A DNA stretch of 64,000 nucleotides from Bryoerythrophyllum caledonicum. Lineage: Eukaryota; Streptophyta; Bryopsida; Pottiales; Pottiaceae. A program made the position numbers and the translations under genes. Below are positions 50,301 through 61,852 of the stretch, piece after piece (positions within the stretch are counted from its first letter, which is position 1; each line of letters begins with the position of its first letter). The DNA lies in the NCBI GenBank assembly GCA_963971425.1, contig OZ020524.1, positions 22,745,022-22,809,021 of the forward strand. The letters are read 5' to 3'. The notes below the pieces were generated by a model, which saw only the letters and a program-made list of their open reading frames with translations, did no database searches and was not told the DNA's origin.

Positions 50301-52544
50301 AGAGACCTATTGTTCCTTTGTGAATATTCTAAAAAAACTAAAACTACCAAACTCTACTCCACAGGCTGGCTTCCTATTCATTCGTTTGCTCAAAATTCGG
50401 ATCCTTCCGGATTTTGGACGTCTTATAATAGTCTTAAAGTAGAACTAATTTTTGGACAACTGAAGGGAAGTTTTATTTATCTTTGTTCCTCCTTAGAGAG
50501 CCTTCCGGACAGTTTAAATGAGTGACTGGAAGGCCACTGATCCAGTTTGTGTAAGTGGCCGGATTCTCCACTGCCCCGTAACTTACAGTGGCTGGACATC
50601 CACTCTTCCTACTCCGCTAACCAATGGATGATTGTTGTTGCTGAACTAGCACTCTCACAACATTCGGATGGCTGTCCGGACGCGGTCACGCAGAGAAAAG
50701 TCCATACTACAACAACATTCAAACAAGTACTAGGTGATTCTACCGAGTGAGTTTTACACCTTGCAAAGAGGACTCCTTCTAAACATACATATAAGGCTTT
50801 TTCCCTATCGCAGGGGTAGATTCTGGTCTCAACCGGAATCCGGGTTCACATAGAGCTTCCGTGCCCTAGAGACTACAAGGCACACCTCTGCAATACGTCT
50901 CTTCCCCTCGTAGCTACTTTCGGACCATAGAGAGTATCGAACCTCTCCCTGAGCTTTTCTCTAGCTCTTCCGGGCGCTCTCCCGATGCAAGTCCTAACCG
51001 GTTACCTCAAGTACAAACACAATAACCCTCACCACGAAAGAACTTAATCACCACACTACCAACCACAATGGATCCGTTCCTCACAAGAAAACACTCAACA
51101 CCGCAAGGTCTACATAGCCAATACAAGAGAAGATTGAAACGTTCTCAACAAGAAAAACAAGATGATGAGTTTCCTAAAACTCATCTACTAAATTCAAGCC
51201 AAGTTTCCTAATTTTACTTCTACCTTATCCGCGAGAAATCCACAAAATCTTATCCTTACAACCAAAAGGCCCTAGACCTCTACTTCCAAAAGTCCAATAA
51301 CTCCTGGCTCAGATCAAAAGAATTTGGATCTGAGATCCAAATTTCCCGTTTTCAAAATCTAAGGTATGAATAAAATTCCTTAGTCTAGAGGTTGGTAGTC
51401 GAGTACAATTTGGAGCCCCATTGTGAATCGCTATCAATCCAAAATAACTTAAGGGATTAGTTGCGTCCGAGGTCTGTTCGACCGTCGAACGGAGTCAGGC
51501 TCATGATGACGGTTCCGGATTCCGGTCTTGTCGGGAATAGTCCGGTCCTGGCGGGATTCCGGATTCGGCCAGATTTTGGCCTCGGCCGGATTCCGGTGTT
51601 GGCCGGATTCCAGATTCCGGATTTGTACTCTAACAATACCGTTTAAGGATTCCGGTTTGGACCTAGAGTTCTTATCCACTAATTCTATTGGCTTATGCTA
51701 TTCTAGATTGTCCTATCTACTAAGTTATTTAAATTTCTATTTTTATTGGATTTTATGGCTATTTCTGGAACCTTGTGGGAACAGACTCCCACAATGATGT
51801 TCGTAGTCATTGTCATACACCATGTGTGACCATCGTATTGTTTAGTCATGCCATGAAGCCCGCCTCCAAACTGAGTTGGAATGCCTTTCGAAAGTGGAGG
51901 CACTTCAAACATCATGTCCCCATTGTACTTTGGAGGCAGATACTTGACATGTGTAATTTCTAGACTATTGAAATCAATGCAAGTCAACTTAGACCCGGAC
52001 CTCTTCCTAGAGCAAGTCTTGCGGACATACAAAATGATACGGCGGATAATCTTAGACTTAGAATAGACATGAGGCTTTCCAGAGGAAAGTGATGGAGACT
52101 TTAGGGATGTACTAGGGGTGTGAATTGTCTTATAGGGACGAACTCAGACTTGTGACTTGAGGGTGTACGATGATTCCTCCAAGTTGACATCACACACATC
52201 CTCATCCTTTGTGTCACTAAGAAGCTGAGCGGTTGGGCTAGACCGTGTGCCCAAAATGGGCACTAGCACTAGCATAGCCCTTACATATGCATCCCATTGT
52301 TGCATGTCTTTTCTCTCATTCTCTCTGCAATTCTCATTGTCTTGGAGTCTGTTGGATGCGTCGACACTATGCTCTCTGTTGATGAGCATGAATTTGTCAT
52401 CCTTGATGACATCCCATGAAATGGGCTTTGTCTTGATTGGTTACCATGCTTATCAATTAGACAGATGCAGATCTTTTGGTATTGATTGATTTTGCTAAGC
52501 AGCACGAGAAAATCCTTCGTGCTCAATACATTGCCTTCCTCCAT
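47310..52544 (-). pseudogene. Decayed MULE-type transposase with SWIM zinc finger
   Basis: Collinear minus-strand pieces. 52544-52144 holds N-terminal sequence. 52032-51800 reads KYLPPKYNGDMMFEVPPL then GGGLHGMTKQYDGHTWC. After the LTR-type insertion come FGLTYRKSTC, then 50154-49837 (PTNRERIRLAIHLGYHHHLI) and 49803-49414 (GSGVDLVRRMQPGGDLQDCW, MFDHVKWVKD). Then a DDE-like stretch at about 49360-49170 (DMQSEDAQA, NFKGFITDSAGTGWHAV). Finally 47690-47436 carries the SWIM finger CLCPNFLK...GQCKYCKHV, and about 47310-47430 the C-terminal MDYKEDLFMHAP. SWIM fingers mark Mutator-like transposases. From memory this subfamily is common in seed-free plants. Several frame changes and stops make it non-functional. 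Part of its N-terminus may lie beyond the T1 insertion at 57648-58457. TIRs were not found. Confidence 0.75.
50211..51793 (-). mobile_element. Probable solo LTR (LTR retroelement fossil)
   Basis: Termini are TG...CA (minus strand TGTGGGAGTCTG to CTTGCAACA), flanked by the 5-bp direct repeat ATGAT (50206-50210 and 51794-51798). Length 1583 bp. No coding region and no second LTR were seen inside, so a solo LTR is the simplest reading. Its start resembles that of the element at 6916. It is inserted in the MULE transposase remnant and is therefore younger than it. Confidence 0.8.
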
Positions 52545-53509
52545 CCCCTAGATTACGAACTGTGCCTTAGCGATAATACACTGCTGGATTTGTACTGAAT
52601 ACAAGGATTCAAATAGAAATCACCCTCTACATTCCTCCCTAAAGAGGCGTTGTGATTATAACATGCAATTAAGCAATTATGCACTTGGCCAAGTGCATTG
52701 GTTGGTGGTAAAAAAACAACGTGTTTTTGCTCAAAACCTTTTTTTAAAATTATAAAAATTGTAAACCGTTTTGAAGTGAATTTAAATGTCTTTTGTATTC
52801 AACATTGGCATTTTCATGTGCATATAAGTGACATGTTTTCTTTGTTTTGGTTTAAAAGACATCTTGAATGTTGTCATATGTTATTACACAAGTGAATTTG
52901 CTATACAAAAACTAACTTGATTCTTATTCAAGATGACTTGTAAGGCGATGTGTACATTTGACTATTTCCTTTTTTGTCTAAGAAATAGATCATGGATGCA
53001 TCTATTGCAAATTGAACCGCGTAATTGCAAGGACTGTTAGAGAATTTTTACATTGTTTCCTTGAACATAATGTAGACCAAACTGGTTTGAGTTTCTACAC
53101 TACATGGAAATCAACATGCAACCATTGACTGGCACACACTTGGTTATAAATGAATATGCAATGAAAAGTTGACATGCATGTGCTTGATGTGAAGTAGTGT
53201 GGGTGATCCACATCAATAATGAATCCTCACTATACAAAGTGAATGGTATAGTGGCTAAATCTATTTGGCAATAATGAATCCTCACTATACAAAGTAGAGG
53301 CTTTGAGGGAAGCGCGTCATCGACTGTTGGAATAGATGGCTTTTGAGACATCTTGCGACATCACAAATGCCACTACAATCTAACTAATCCGAAACACATG
53401 TCGCGGAACTGGGCGCTCGACTCATCCACTTTTGCAATACATCAGCCGTGGCTCTCCCAAATTCTGCCAATTTTTGGTGGTGCCATATTGCTACACTCAA
53501 AAAACCTGT

Positions 53510-54255
53510 ATATCATTACAAACCCATAGTCACTATTAGTATGGAATAAGAATTTTTGAACTTCCACTCATTGCACAATTTTTTTGAATATGCTACACCC
53601 CTTGTCTACCTCTAAATCCAATACCATCGTGTTAAGCATGTTCTTAGTTCTTTGGTGAAATAGCATATTAATCCAAGTCAATTATTTTCACACATTGTCA
53701 CACATTTTCGGTCACGGTACCAAAAAATCATCTACCTTTCCACATAAAACTTTGAGATCTTTGTATGAATCACTTTGATTTTTCCTACGGCATTATGTGA
53801 TGTAAAACCTTCTTATTGACCATTTGGATTCTCATTTAAAACAATATCAAGTTTACAAAAAAATATAACGTGAATTGAGAATTTTTGAACCTCCACTCAT
53901 TGCACAATTTTTCTGAATATGCGACACTCCATTTCTACCTTTAAAAACTGGTGCATAAGGAACCAACAACGTGCTTAACATTATGGTAATTAATTGAGAG
54001 CTTTTATAGTGCAAAAATTAGACACCAATTGAAGTCAAACTCTGCTGGTCCAATAAACGCAGGGAAGAAAATGAGCCTACTCACTACTTCAAACATTATA
54101 ATCTTTCAATCCGTGCGGTCAAACTTCATGAAATTTTGTGAGAATAGTACTTAATAAGTCATAATTGAGATCCTACGGTTAAAACTACCAAAAAACTTCA
54201 TTTTTTCTTCCTTGCTAGTTGCACAAAAACAAGCATTTTTAACGATTTTTGGTTG
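53510..54255 (-). repeat. Interspersed repeat R1, copy 5, inside T1 copy B
   Basis: Shares TTTGAACCTCCACTCATTGC, the TCTACC.(C/T)TTAAAAACTGGTG block and TTTCAATCCGTGCGGTCAAA with other copies. Reverse orientation. GGGTATCA-type motifs follow at 54290-54410. Confidence 0.75.
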
Positions 54256-54907
54256 AGATATTTTCAACATAATTTCTGGACCAACGTACTTTGGGTATCA
54301 ATAACAAGTGTAACACTAGCAGGGTATGACTTCTTGGGCACCACTACCCGGATATCATTCAAGGTATCAATTTAGGGTTTCAGATTAGGGTTTTTGACTT
54401 GCGGGTATCAATCCTTTGCAACGTTGGGTAGTCCTACGAGGGGTGTGCACACGCACACCCCTTGCAGTAGTTGTGAGGGAGGCTGTGATTGTGAGAGCCT
54501 AGGGTTTGGTAGAGGGAGACAATGGAGGTGTGAGAGAGATGGGCTTGTGAGGGCAAGAAGAGACGGGCTATGAGGGTTAGGAGAGAGGAGTTTTGAGGGA
54601 GAGGAATGGACGGAGTGTGAGAGAATGTGAAGGTGAGAGGGAGCTGGGGCGGCGTCTGAGGGTGAGAGAAGAATGTGAGGGGCGGCAGGCGTCCACCGAT
54701 CCGAGGCGTCCAGCAGCTGTGCGCGATGAGCAGGGCACGATGAGCGCGCGATGAGCGGGCGATGGGCAGCAGCTGTGCGCGATGGACAGCAGCTGTGCGC
54801 GATGAGCGCGCGATGGGCAGCAGCTGTGCGCGATGAGCAGCTCGCACCGATCCGAGGAGCTTGATGACGCAGAGTATACCGTGTGGGGAAAGGGTTCCTC
54901 GGGAAGT

Positions 54908-55400
54908 CTCCTCCGCCGCGAACAGAAGCTGACGACCCATTAAAGGTGCGACCGCACGAGCTGCTCAATCCCCACGCCGCGAACAGAAGCTGACGACCCA
55001 TGAAAGGTGCGACCGCACGAGCTGCTCAGTCCCCACGCCGCGAACAGAAGCTGGCGACCCATGAAAGGTGCGACCGCACGAGCTGCTCAGTCCCCACGCC
55101 GTGAACAGAAGGTGGCGACCCAAGAAATTTTCCCTCACGAGCTGCTCAGTCTCCACGCCGCGAACAGAAGCTGACGACCCAAGAAAGGTGCGACCGCACG
55201 AGCTGCTCAGTCCCCACGCCGCGAACAGAAGCTGACGACCCATGAAAGGTGCGACCGCACGAGCTGCTCAGTCCCCACGCCGTGAACAGAAGTTGGCGAC
55301 CCAAGAAATTTTCCCTCACGAGCTGCTCAGTCTCCACGCCGCAAACAGAAGCTGACGACCCAGGAAAGGTGCGACCGCACGAGGTGCTCAGTCCCCACGG
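54908..55400. repeat. 59-61 bp tandem array with 3-unit higher order
   Basis: Units start CTGCTCAG at 54961, 55022, 55083, 55142, 55203, 55264 and 55323, after a partial first unit. Two units (55083 and 55264) are a 59-bp variant with AAGAAATTTTCCCTCACGAG in place of AAAGGTGCGACCGCACGAG. The pattern repeats every ~181 bp. Confidence 0.92.
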
Positions 55401-55445
55401 GGGCTGACGGTGTCACCTTCGGTTGGTTTGCCTGTGTGTGTCATC

Positions 55446-55508
55446 GACGTCAACTTCTGAGTCGCGGTGGCCTCGGGGCAACTTCTGAGTCGCGGTGGCC
55501 TCCGGGCG
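55446..55508 (+). repeat. Two 31-bp tandem copies
   Basis: CAACTTCTGAGTCGCGGTGG followed by CCTC.GGG occurs twice in direct succession. Confidence 0.9.
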
Positions 55509-56061
55509 ACGCGACCCACTGTCTCGATTGGCGCCTGGCGAAAGCGAAGCTGGGTTGTCCTCTCAGTTGTGGGTTGCCGAGCCCAGTGTCCCGTGTGGTC
55601 ATGGCTGCTGAAGTCATGCAAACCAACCGCAGGTGAAGACCGACATCACGGAGTGGAGCGCAGCTTCATGGCGCCTTCCTGTCGACATGCACACGCCTCT
55701 CCTGTGTAGCACACGCGCCGCCTTCCTGTCTCCTTCCTTTGCTGTAAAGCTGCGCCCCACTCCTCGCCGAGATTCCCTCCTTCGCAAAGATCTCCTTGTC
55801 TGTGTGCGAGCTCCTTAAACGCAGCTTGTCTGCGTCTGCATTGAGCTCCTTCCACGCAGCTTGTCCGTGTCTACAGCGAGCTCCTTCTCCGTGTCTTCTC
55901 CTTGTTTGCAAAGATTCCTTCACGTGGAGGAGTGCCCTCACCTCTCCTTTCCTGTGCGTGTCCAAACAACTGCTCTTGCTTGTGCATGGTGGCACGAGAG
56001 TCCTTCTCCACAGCTCTTGCTTGTCTGCAGAGACTCAATGTTATACTCTGTACTACACTCT

Positions 56062-56157
56062 CTCGACAGTGTCTGGACAGGATTCCTTCTCTCCTCGACA
56101 GTGTCTGGACAGGATTCCTTCTCTCCTCGACAGTGTCTCGACAAGACATTCCTTCTC
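56062..56157 (+). repeat. Three 32-bp tandem copies
   Basis: CTCGACAGTGTCTGGACAGG followed by ATTCCTTCTCTC; the third copy is diverged. A ~33-bp direct repeat with ACTCTGTACTACACTC lies at about 56028-56060 and again at 56499-56531, spanning the right palindrome. Confidence 0.88.
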
Positions 56158-56566
56158 TGCAGCTCCGGTGTTTCTTCGCTCAAGAGCCTGCACTTTTCCT
56201 CTCTCACGTGTGTCCAAACAGCTACGAGGATTATCAGCTGCAGAATCCGTGTTCATAACACTTCCACTAATTGTCGTCCCAGATCTCGTTCGGATGTACT
56301 GGATGGAGGAACACCAGCATGCGGGGGTGTGCGCGCGCACACCTCTAGTCAATGGAACTCCATGGGATCGTCAAGGATCTCATGGGAACACGGCTAGGGT
56401 TTTTTAGTTTAGGGTTTGGGTTCCTAGTGGCGGCGGCTAGGGTTTGGATCTGTGGCGGCTATGATTAGGGTTTCTGGGCTGATGTGTGTAGCTGTACCCA
56501 CAGACTCAGTGTCATACTCTGTACTACACTCACGGCCTCAATTGTAGTGGTTTCGATGTCACTCAG

Positions 56567-56784
56567 TACACTAAAATTGAGAATTAGTGTAACCACTAAT
56601 TACTTTGTAACTGCTGTAAGTTTTTACTTTTGATGAAGGTTTTTACTATGAGCACAACTATTGATAGTATTCAATGAGGGGAATCATTGTAAACATTGTT
56701 GGTAAAAACGTTCATCACAAGTAAAAACTTATTAACAATTTAGATCATTTACTGTGCTTAACACTAATTCTCAATTTTAGTGTA
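56567..56784. mobile_element. MITE, 218 bp, with CACTAAAATTG termini and TA duplication
   Basis: The ends CACTAAAATTGAGAATTAGT and the exact reverse complement at the right are each flanked by TA. Same terminus class as the MITE at 21345. Inserted in the right arm of T1 copy B. Confidence 0.88.
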
Positions 56785-57647
56785 GTTGATGTCTCCCATC
56801 ATATATAAACATTCAACTTGTTTTGAATTTGACAATTTGAACATATTATTTGGTGCCTTTTTGTATGTTGAGTTGTCTATTTCTAATTCAGCAATAAAAC
56901 CATGTCCGGGGCGAGTGGGTGGAGAAAGCGCAAGGTATTTGGAGTGCAGGCTTATAGCAGAATTCACATTCTTCAATCGGCAAAGGCTTACATACTACAA
57001 TATGTTGCAATGCAAACCGAAGCTATTGATGACGACCGTTTGCAAGCAACCCTAAATTCTATGGAGTAGATAGTGTGCCTTTATGAGAGTATACTAGTTG
57101 TGTATGATAATTGCTATATAGTGTATGTGTAAGAGTAGTATATTCTAAGAGTGATGTAAGACGTTATGTCATTAATCCTATAGAGTAAAGGTGTTTTTAG
57201 TATTGGTGCTAAGTCCATTTGTAGAAGCATCTACATTTAGTTTCCACCATTGTATGCATTATGTACTACGTTAGAATATCTTTTAATCAACTGTCAACCC
57301 TTGCATAAAGTATATTTTTTTGTGATTACACCTGTTTGAATACTACAATCCTTCAAATCTATCATTGAAATATTGTGAAACTATATTAAATACACTTTTA
57401 TCTAGTATTAACGAGGGGCCACCAAAAATTAGTTGAAAATGCCAAAAAATCGCTTCCAATATTAACAACCATGATTGTACCTAATATTGTTGCAAAAGCT
57501 CATTTTTTTTTTCTTTGAAAAACATTTTTTTTCTTCAATTTTGTCACTTTTGCTCGTAATGGCCGCCGTTGTACCCAAGTGCACTTTTAAATGGCCAAGT
57601 GCATAATTGCTTAATTGCGTGTTTTATGTGATCTTTAGAAAGTCCAC

Positions 57648-58457
57648 CTACGGGTCAAATCGTACTTTTTTGGGGGTCGTAGCCCTTGAAATGGTGGATG
57701 TTGAGCTGCCTCTAGCGGTGAACTTCCTCTTCTTGGTTGAGGGTTCCCTTGGCGTCGCTGGCATTGTTGATGGCCGCCTAGAAGGAGCATGACTTGAAGT
57801 ACATGGCGTGGTTAATCCCGAAGGATTTGGCTGGACAATTGTTTTTCCGCGTGCTAGACGTCGTGGATCGGCTTCGACTAGAATTGGTCGAGCTCCAAAT
57901 GTCGAAAGCAACTGGTGAATTTGTACCAATTGTCTGTTTATTTTTTCCGCATCGTCGTTTGTCTTGGGCTCATACTTTTCGAACACCTTCCTCAGCGACC
58001 CCTATCCATTTTTGGCGACACTTTCAAGCAATTTGGGGAAGTCATACTGACCGAGAGTGGTACCAACTTTGAGGACAATGGAGTGGCAATGTGGTAGATC
58101 AACTTCCGCTCCGTCAAATGCATGAATGCTAAGAATAATGTACTCTCGTTGCTGCTGCTCAACAAATGCCACCCGCTTGTCTCTGTTTAGAGGCACAAAT
58201 GGGACTTCATCGTTTACCTTGAACATTACTTGAACAAACTTCCCAAACTTTCAGGATGATCAGCTCTTTACAATATTCTTGAACATCCATAAAGATTCAT
58301 AGTTCTCTACGACATTGTCAATGCACACGGACACTGCCGAAGGATTTTCAAACCTCTGGATGAAAATCTTAGAGGCAAAATAGTCGTAGTTATCTCCATC
58401 TTGCTGAGAAGAGGATGCCATCTGCAGAATCCAAAAATACGCACATATTAGTTGCAA
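57648..58457 (-). pseudogene. Unrecognised broken coding region, perhaps N-terminal part of the MULE transposase
   Basis: From the ATG near 58421 the minus strand reads MASSSQQDGDNYDYF then FIQRFENPSAVSVCIDNVVE, then stops near 58263. A second open piece (58226-58002) has VPFVPLNRDKRVAFVEQQQR and DLPHCHSIVLKVGTTL. After one stop (about 58002) it continues VFEKYEPKTNDDAEKI, LVEADPRRLARGKTIV and a basic Ser/Pro tail with TKKRKFTARG, a nuclear-localisation-like run, to the stop at 57648. Same strand and just upstream of the MULE remnant, with T1 copy B between them. It may be the same gene, split by T1, or a separate element gene. Confidence 0.5.
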
Positions 58458-58467
58458 ACTCTCAGCT

Positions 58468-58552
58468 TTATCCTTGAGTCGAGGATAATTGTTAGCTTAT
58501 TAGTCTCTTATTGAAAGAGTCAATGAGACTTTTATCCTTGAATTGAGGATAA
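58468..58552. repeat. Two copies of the TATCCTCGAG-type palindrome
   Basis: TATCCTTGAGTCGAGGATA at about 58469 and TATCCTTGAATTGAGGATA at about 58533. Same motif as the cluster at 63216-63990. Confidence 0.85.
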
Positions 58553-58559
58553 AGTGCGA

Positions 58560-59547
58560 CTCATGCATGGTTGAGTTCGTCAAATCTTGACTTCTTCACA
58601 CCCTACCACTAACAGTTGAGAAATGCCAGACTATAGATTTTGCACACTATTGTACATGTAGACACACATCCGACCTCACAGACGTATATAAGCATATACT
58701 TACATATACTTTCAATAATAAATGTCAAAAGCTGAATTCAGAAGGAAATCGTAAAACTAACTAGAAGTGTATAGAGAACAATAGTCGGAAGCTCCTCAAA
58801 AGCACACCGACAGCATATAAAACCCGAGTTACAAACCCTATTGCTCATAGAAGAATCCCGATATGAAAACCCTCTCACTCAAAGGACACTCAATGCTTCT
58901 AAAAACGCTGTAGATTCTGTATAAGCACTCCCAGAACCGAGGTATAGAAAACCTTTGCAAAACTCTTGCAGAATGACCTAATTTCGTGAGAGCTAGCTGA
59001 AAACCCCCATAACACTCTTCGCGATTTGGAAACCCTGAAAACGCATACAAAATCCCTTCTTGAACAAATCCTAAGCCTGCAGTTCCTACTCACCTTGCCG
59101 CTCACAAATACGGCTGTAACAAGACCTCACAAAAACCTTGCAAAACTCTCGCACACAGTTCTCTAGCGCAGACACACATGATAACGTTGATTTTTGCACG
59201 CGCGCATACACACACACACTCAAAAACAAACACTCACTCGTATACACACTTAAACACACACAAACACACAAAGACATAAAAGCAACACTCTCGCACACAA
59301 AAACACTCACAGCTCCAACAAGAAGGAGGAGAGTGAAATGGTGGTGGCGGTTTTAGGTGGGTGTAACTAAAGTCCGCCACCAAAGGATATCATCCGTTGC
59401 CAAACGATCGCAACGGATGAATAACAAATCATATTCAATTTGGAAGTTACATGGAAATGGTGCATTGGTTCGTTTTACGCTTTGTTATTTTTTTATTTTT
59501 CTTTTACTTTTTTTCCTTTATTTTTTTGCTTCCCTAAGCACTTTGGT
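58560..59547. other. Non-coding stretch with CA-rich tract
   Basis: No gene recognised. 59160-59310 is an imperfect CACA/AAACACAC-rich tract. A plus-strand short frame at 59357 is not supported. Confidence 0.45.
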
Positions 59548-60345
59548 TAACCCCTAAGGTACCATAACAATTTCAAACAAAAAACACTTCAAACTTGTTG
59601 GATTCTAGTGCAATGAACAAAGAAGGAAACAAAAACTTTTATTTCTAGTTTTGACCGTAGTATCTTAATTAAGACTTGTATAGTAATATACTTTCAAAAT
59701 TTCATAAACTTTGACCGCACGGATTGAAATATTATAGTGTTTCTAGTCAAGCAAATGGTTCATTTTCTTCCATGCGTTCAGTGCATCAGTAGACCTTGGA
59801 CTTCACTTTGTATCAAATTTTTGCACTACACAAGATCTAAATCCATTACCATCTTGTTAAGCATGATGTTAGTTCCTTGCATACCAAATTTTAGAGGTAG
59901 AGGAGGGGTGTAGCATATTCAAAACAATTGTGCAAGGAGTCGAGGTTCAAAATTTGCCAATCCATGCTTAAATCTTTTATGAACTTAAAATGTTTTAGAT
60001 TGATAATCCGAATGGTCAATAAGAAGGTTTACACCACATATTGTATTTGAGGGAATAAAAAGTGAAAAATATGAAGATCTCTAGGTTTGATGTAGAAAAG
60101 AAGAAGTATTTTTTGATATTTAAATCTGACAATGAGTGACAATGTCTGAAAATGTTTCACTTGGGTTAGTAGTAAGTACTATTCTATTTTTCACTAGAGA
60201 CAAGAATTTTGTTTGACAATATGAAGGGAAATAATACTACTTGCGAGTATTGAAAATCTCACATTCAATAGAGTGTCCTAGCAAAGGTTTTTCGAGGTGC
60301 CTGAGGTGCCTACACTCTCCATGTGAAATTCAAAACTCTATAACT
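59548..60345 (+). repeat. Interspersed repeat R1, copy 6
   Basis: From GGTTAACCCCTAAGGTACC to the CATGTGAAATTCAAAACTCT end, with the same block order as the copies at 4056 and 30655. Confidence 0.78.
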
Positions 60346-61767
60346 ATTCCATAAAACCTCCAAACCAAGAAAAAATTGTTCTCTCGCTAAGGTCTTAGTA
60401 ATGACCTTCAACAGTAAATTTTTTAAAGAGGAATGTTGAAAATTGGTACCATAGGAATCCAACCAAACTTTGAAACAACCAATGTTTGACACTTCGTCCT
60501 TTTGGAATTAATGAATATTCTTCAATGTAAATAACTTCCAACATTATGGGAATTTTTCATCCATCCGACACAACTTAGCAAGAATGATTGATTCACTACC
60601 AACTGTGGCACTTTGTTGCATTATGAACATATTTTGGCAAAATATCAAAATTTAAGGATGAAATTGGGTGTACTATCATGGATATCTATATAATTTAAAA
60701 TGTCTCTCACATGTATATATAAATCACATTAAAAATCTATATGAATGTCAATCTCCAAATTCAAAAAGCATTTTGTCAAAAATGAACTAATTCAATTTGT
60801 CTCTAAATTTAACTTAACATTAGGTTAACTCATTGATTCATTATATATTGCCTCACAATTTTATAACATTCTAGAATACTTTTATAAACAATTTGACAAT
60901 AAAAATTTATCTTTTTATAATATTGATTTCAAAATCTCCAAAAAAGAATTTGTGAACAATGAAAAATGTAAAGTTTTCTACATTTTCATTCACAAATTCA
61001 TCCTCCAAAAATCCATCACATGTTCCCCTCTGAAACACTAGCCGGCAGCTCGTGTAGCCCTTCGGGCAGCCAACAGGGCGAGTGTGGGAGTGTGATTGAT
61101 TGAACAACCCCTCTAAGTTTGAACAATACCTAGTATGTACGGGTAGCAAGTAGCCTCCAAGAAACATCAATTTGACTTCTTTAATCCCAAAAAATCCTTT
61201 ACTATATTTTCCTATAAACACTTCTAATTTTCGAGACTAGTGCAAAGTGTAGAAAAGTAAAATAAAAACCATTTTACCATTTTCATTCATGTGATTTTCA
61301 TGTATACTACTAATCCTCTTATCTCACAAATTTTTGTACCACTCGAGCGCAGAGATTGGAAGATTATAGTGTTTAATGTCAAGAAGATGCTAGTATAATG
61401 CCAAAACACTAGTAATACCCTCCACATATTGTATTTATGAGAAATATAAAAGGATTAGAGGGTTTCTAAAAGACATGCATTTTTCTATGAATAGGAATAC
61501 AAATTTCATTGATGTCATAAGTATTTTTTTTTAAAAGATTGAAATAATGGGAAATTCTTTGTTACAGGCAAAAAACTCTCAATACTTAAAATTTTTTAAT
61601 TATACATACAAATTCTTAGCATACTAAATCGACTTTCATTTGTTGTATGAAACCAAAATCAATTTAGTTATTCGCAACATTTTGGAAGCATAGCATTTTC
61701 AAGATTCAATAATTCAATTTTTATTTCTTTCACCTATTTTAACAAATTGCTATGCATGATGAATACT
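60346..61767. other. AT-rich stretch with a short unrecognised frame
   Basis: A minus-strand frame at 60907-61221 (with GLFNQSHSHTRPVGCPKGY) is open for 104 codons. It has no recognised family and AT-biased flanks, and it is not called a gene. Otherwise nothing seen. Confidence 0.4.
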
Positions 61768-61852
61768 CATTTAACCCCTAAAGACCCAAGAGTCCCCTTC
61801 AAAGACTATAACACTCTCCTTGGGGTACTCTTGGGCCTTTAGGGGTTAAATG
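61768..61852. repeat. Hairpin made of two R1-type termini
   Basis: CATTTAACCCCTAAAGACCC with AAGAGTCCCC pairs with GGGGTACTCTTGGGCCTTTA and GGGGTTAAATG across a ~24-bp loop. The arms are ~30 bp and match the R1 TIR. It may be a minimal R1 deletion derivative. Confidence 0.85.

Larger units (their letters stand above)
54440..56343. repeat. GC-rich T1 cargo block between palindromes
   Basis: Limited by GGGGTGTGCACACGCACACC (starts 54440) and the perfect GGTGTGCGCGCGCACACC (56326-56343). The interior is GC-rich, built of several unrelated tandem repeats, and gives long spurious frames on both strands. The block differs in sequence from the block in T1 copy A but has the same borders. Confidence 0.8.
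52660..57623. mobile_element. T1 DNA transposon, complete copy B (non-autonomous)
   Basis: The left end AACATGCAATTAAGCAATTA and the right end, reverse-complemented, AACACGCAATTAAGCAATTA, both continue TGCACTTGGCCA. The target duplication TTAT is at 52656-52659 and 57624-57627. The interior holds an R1 copy, a GC-rich block between palindromes (54440-56343), a MITE (56567-56784) and a right arm (57060-57600) that resembles the inverted left arm at 4851. No transposase is seen. It lies within the DNA of the decayed MULE. Confidence 0.88.

Noticed and set aside
54408-56407. Several 150-200 codon frames on both strands
   Set aside because: They track tandem repeats in the cargo block and overlap on opposite strands.
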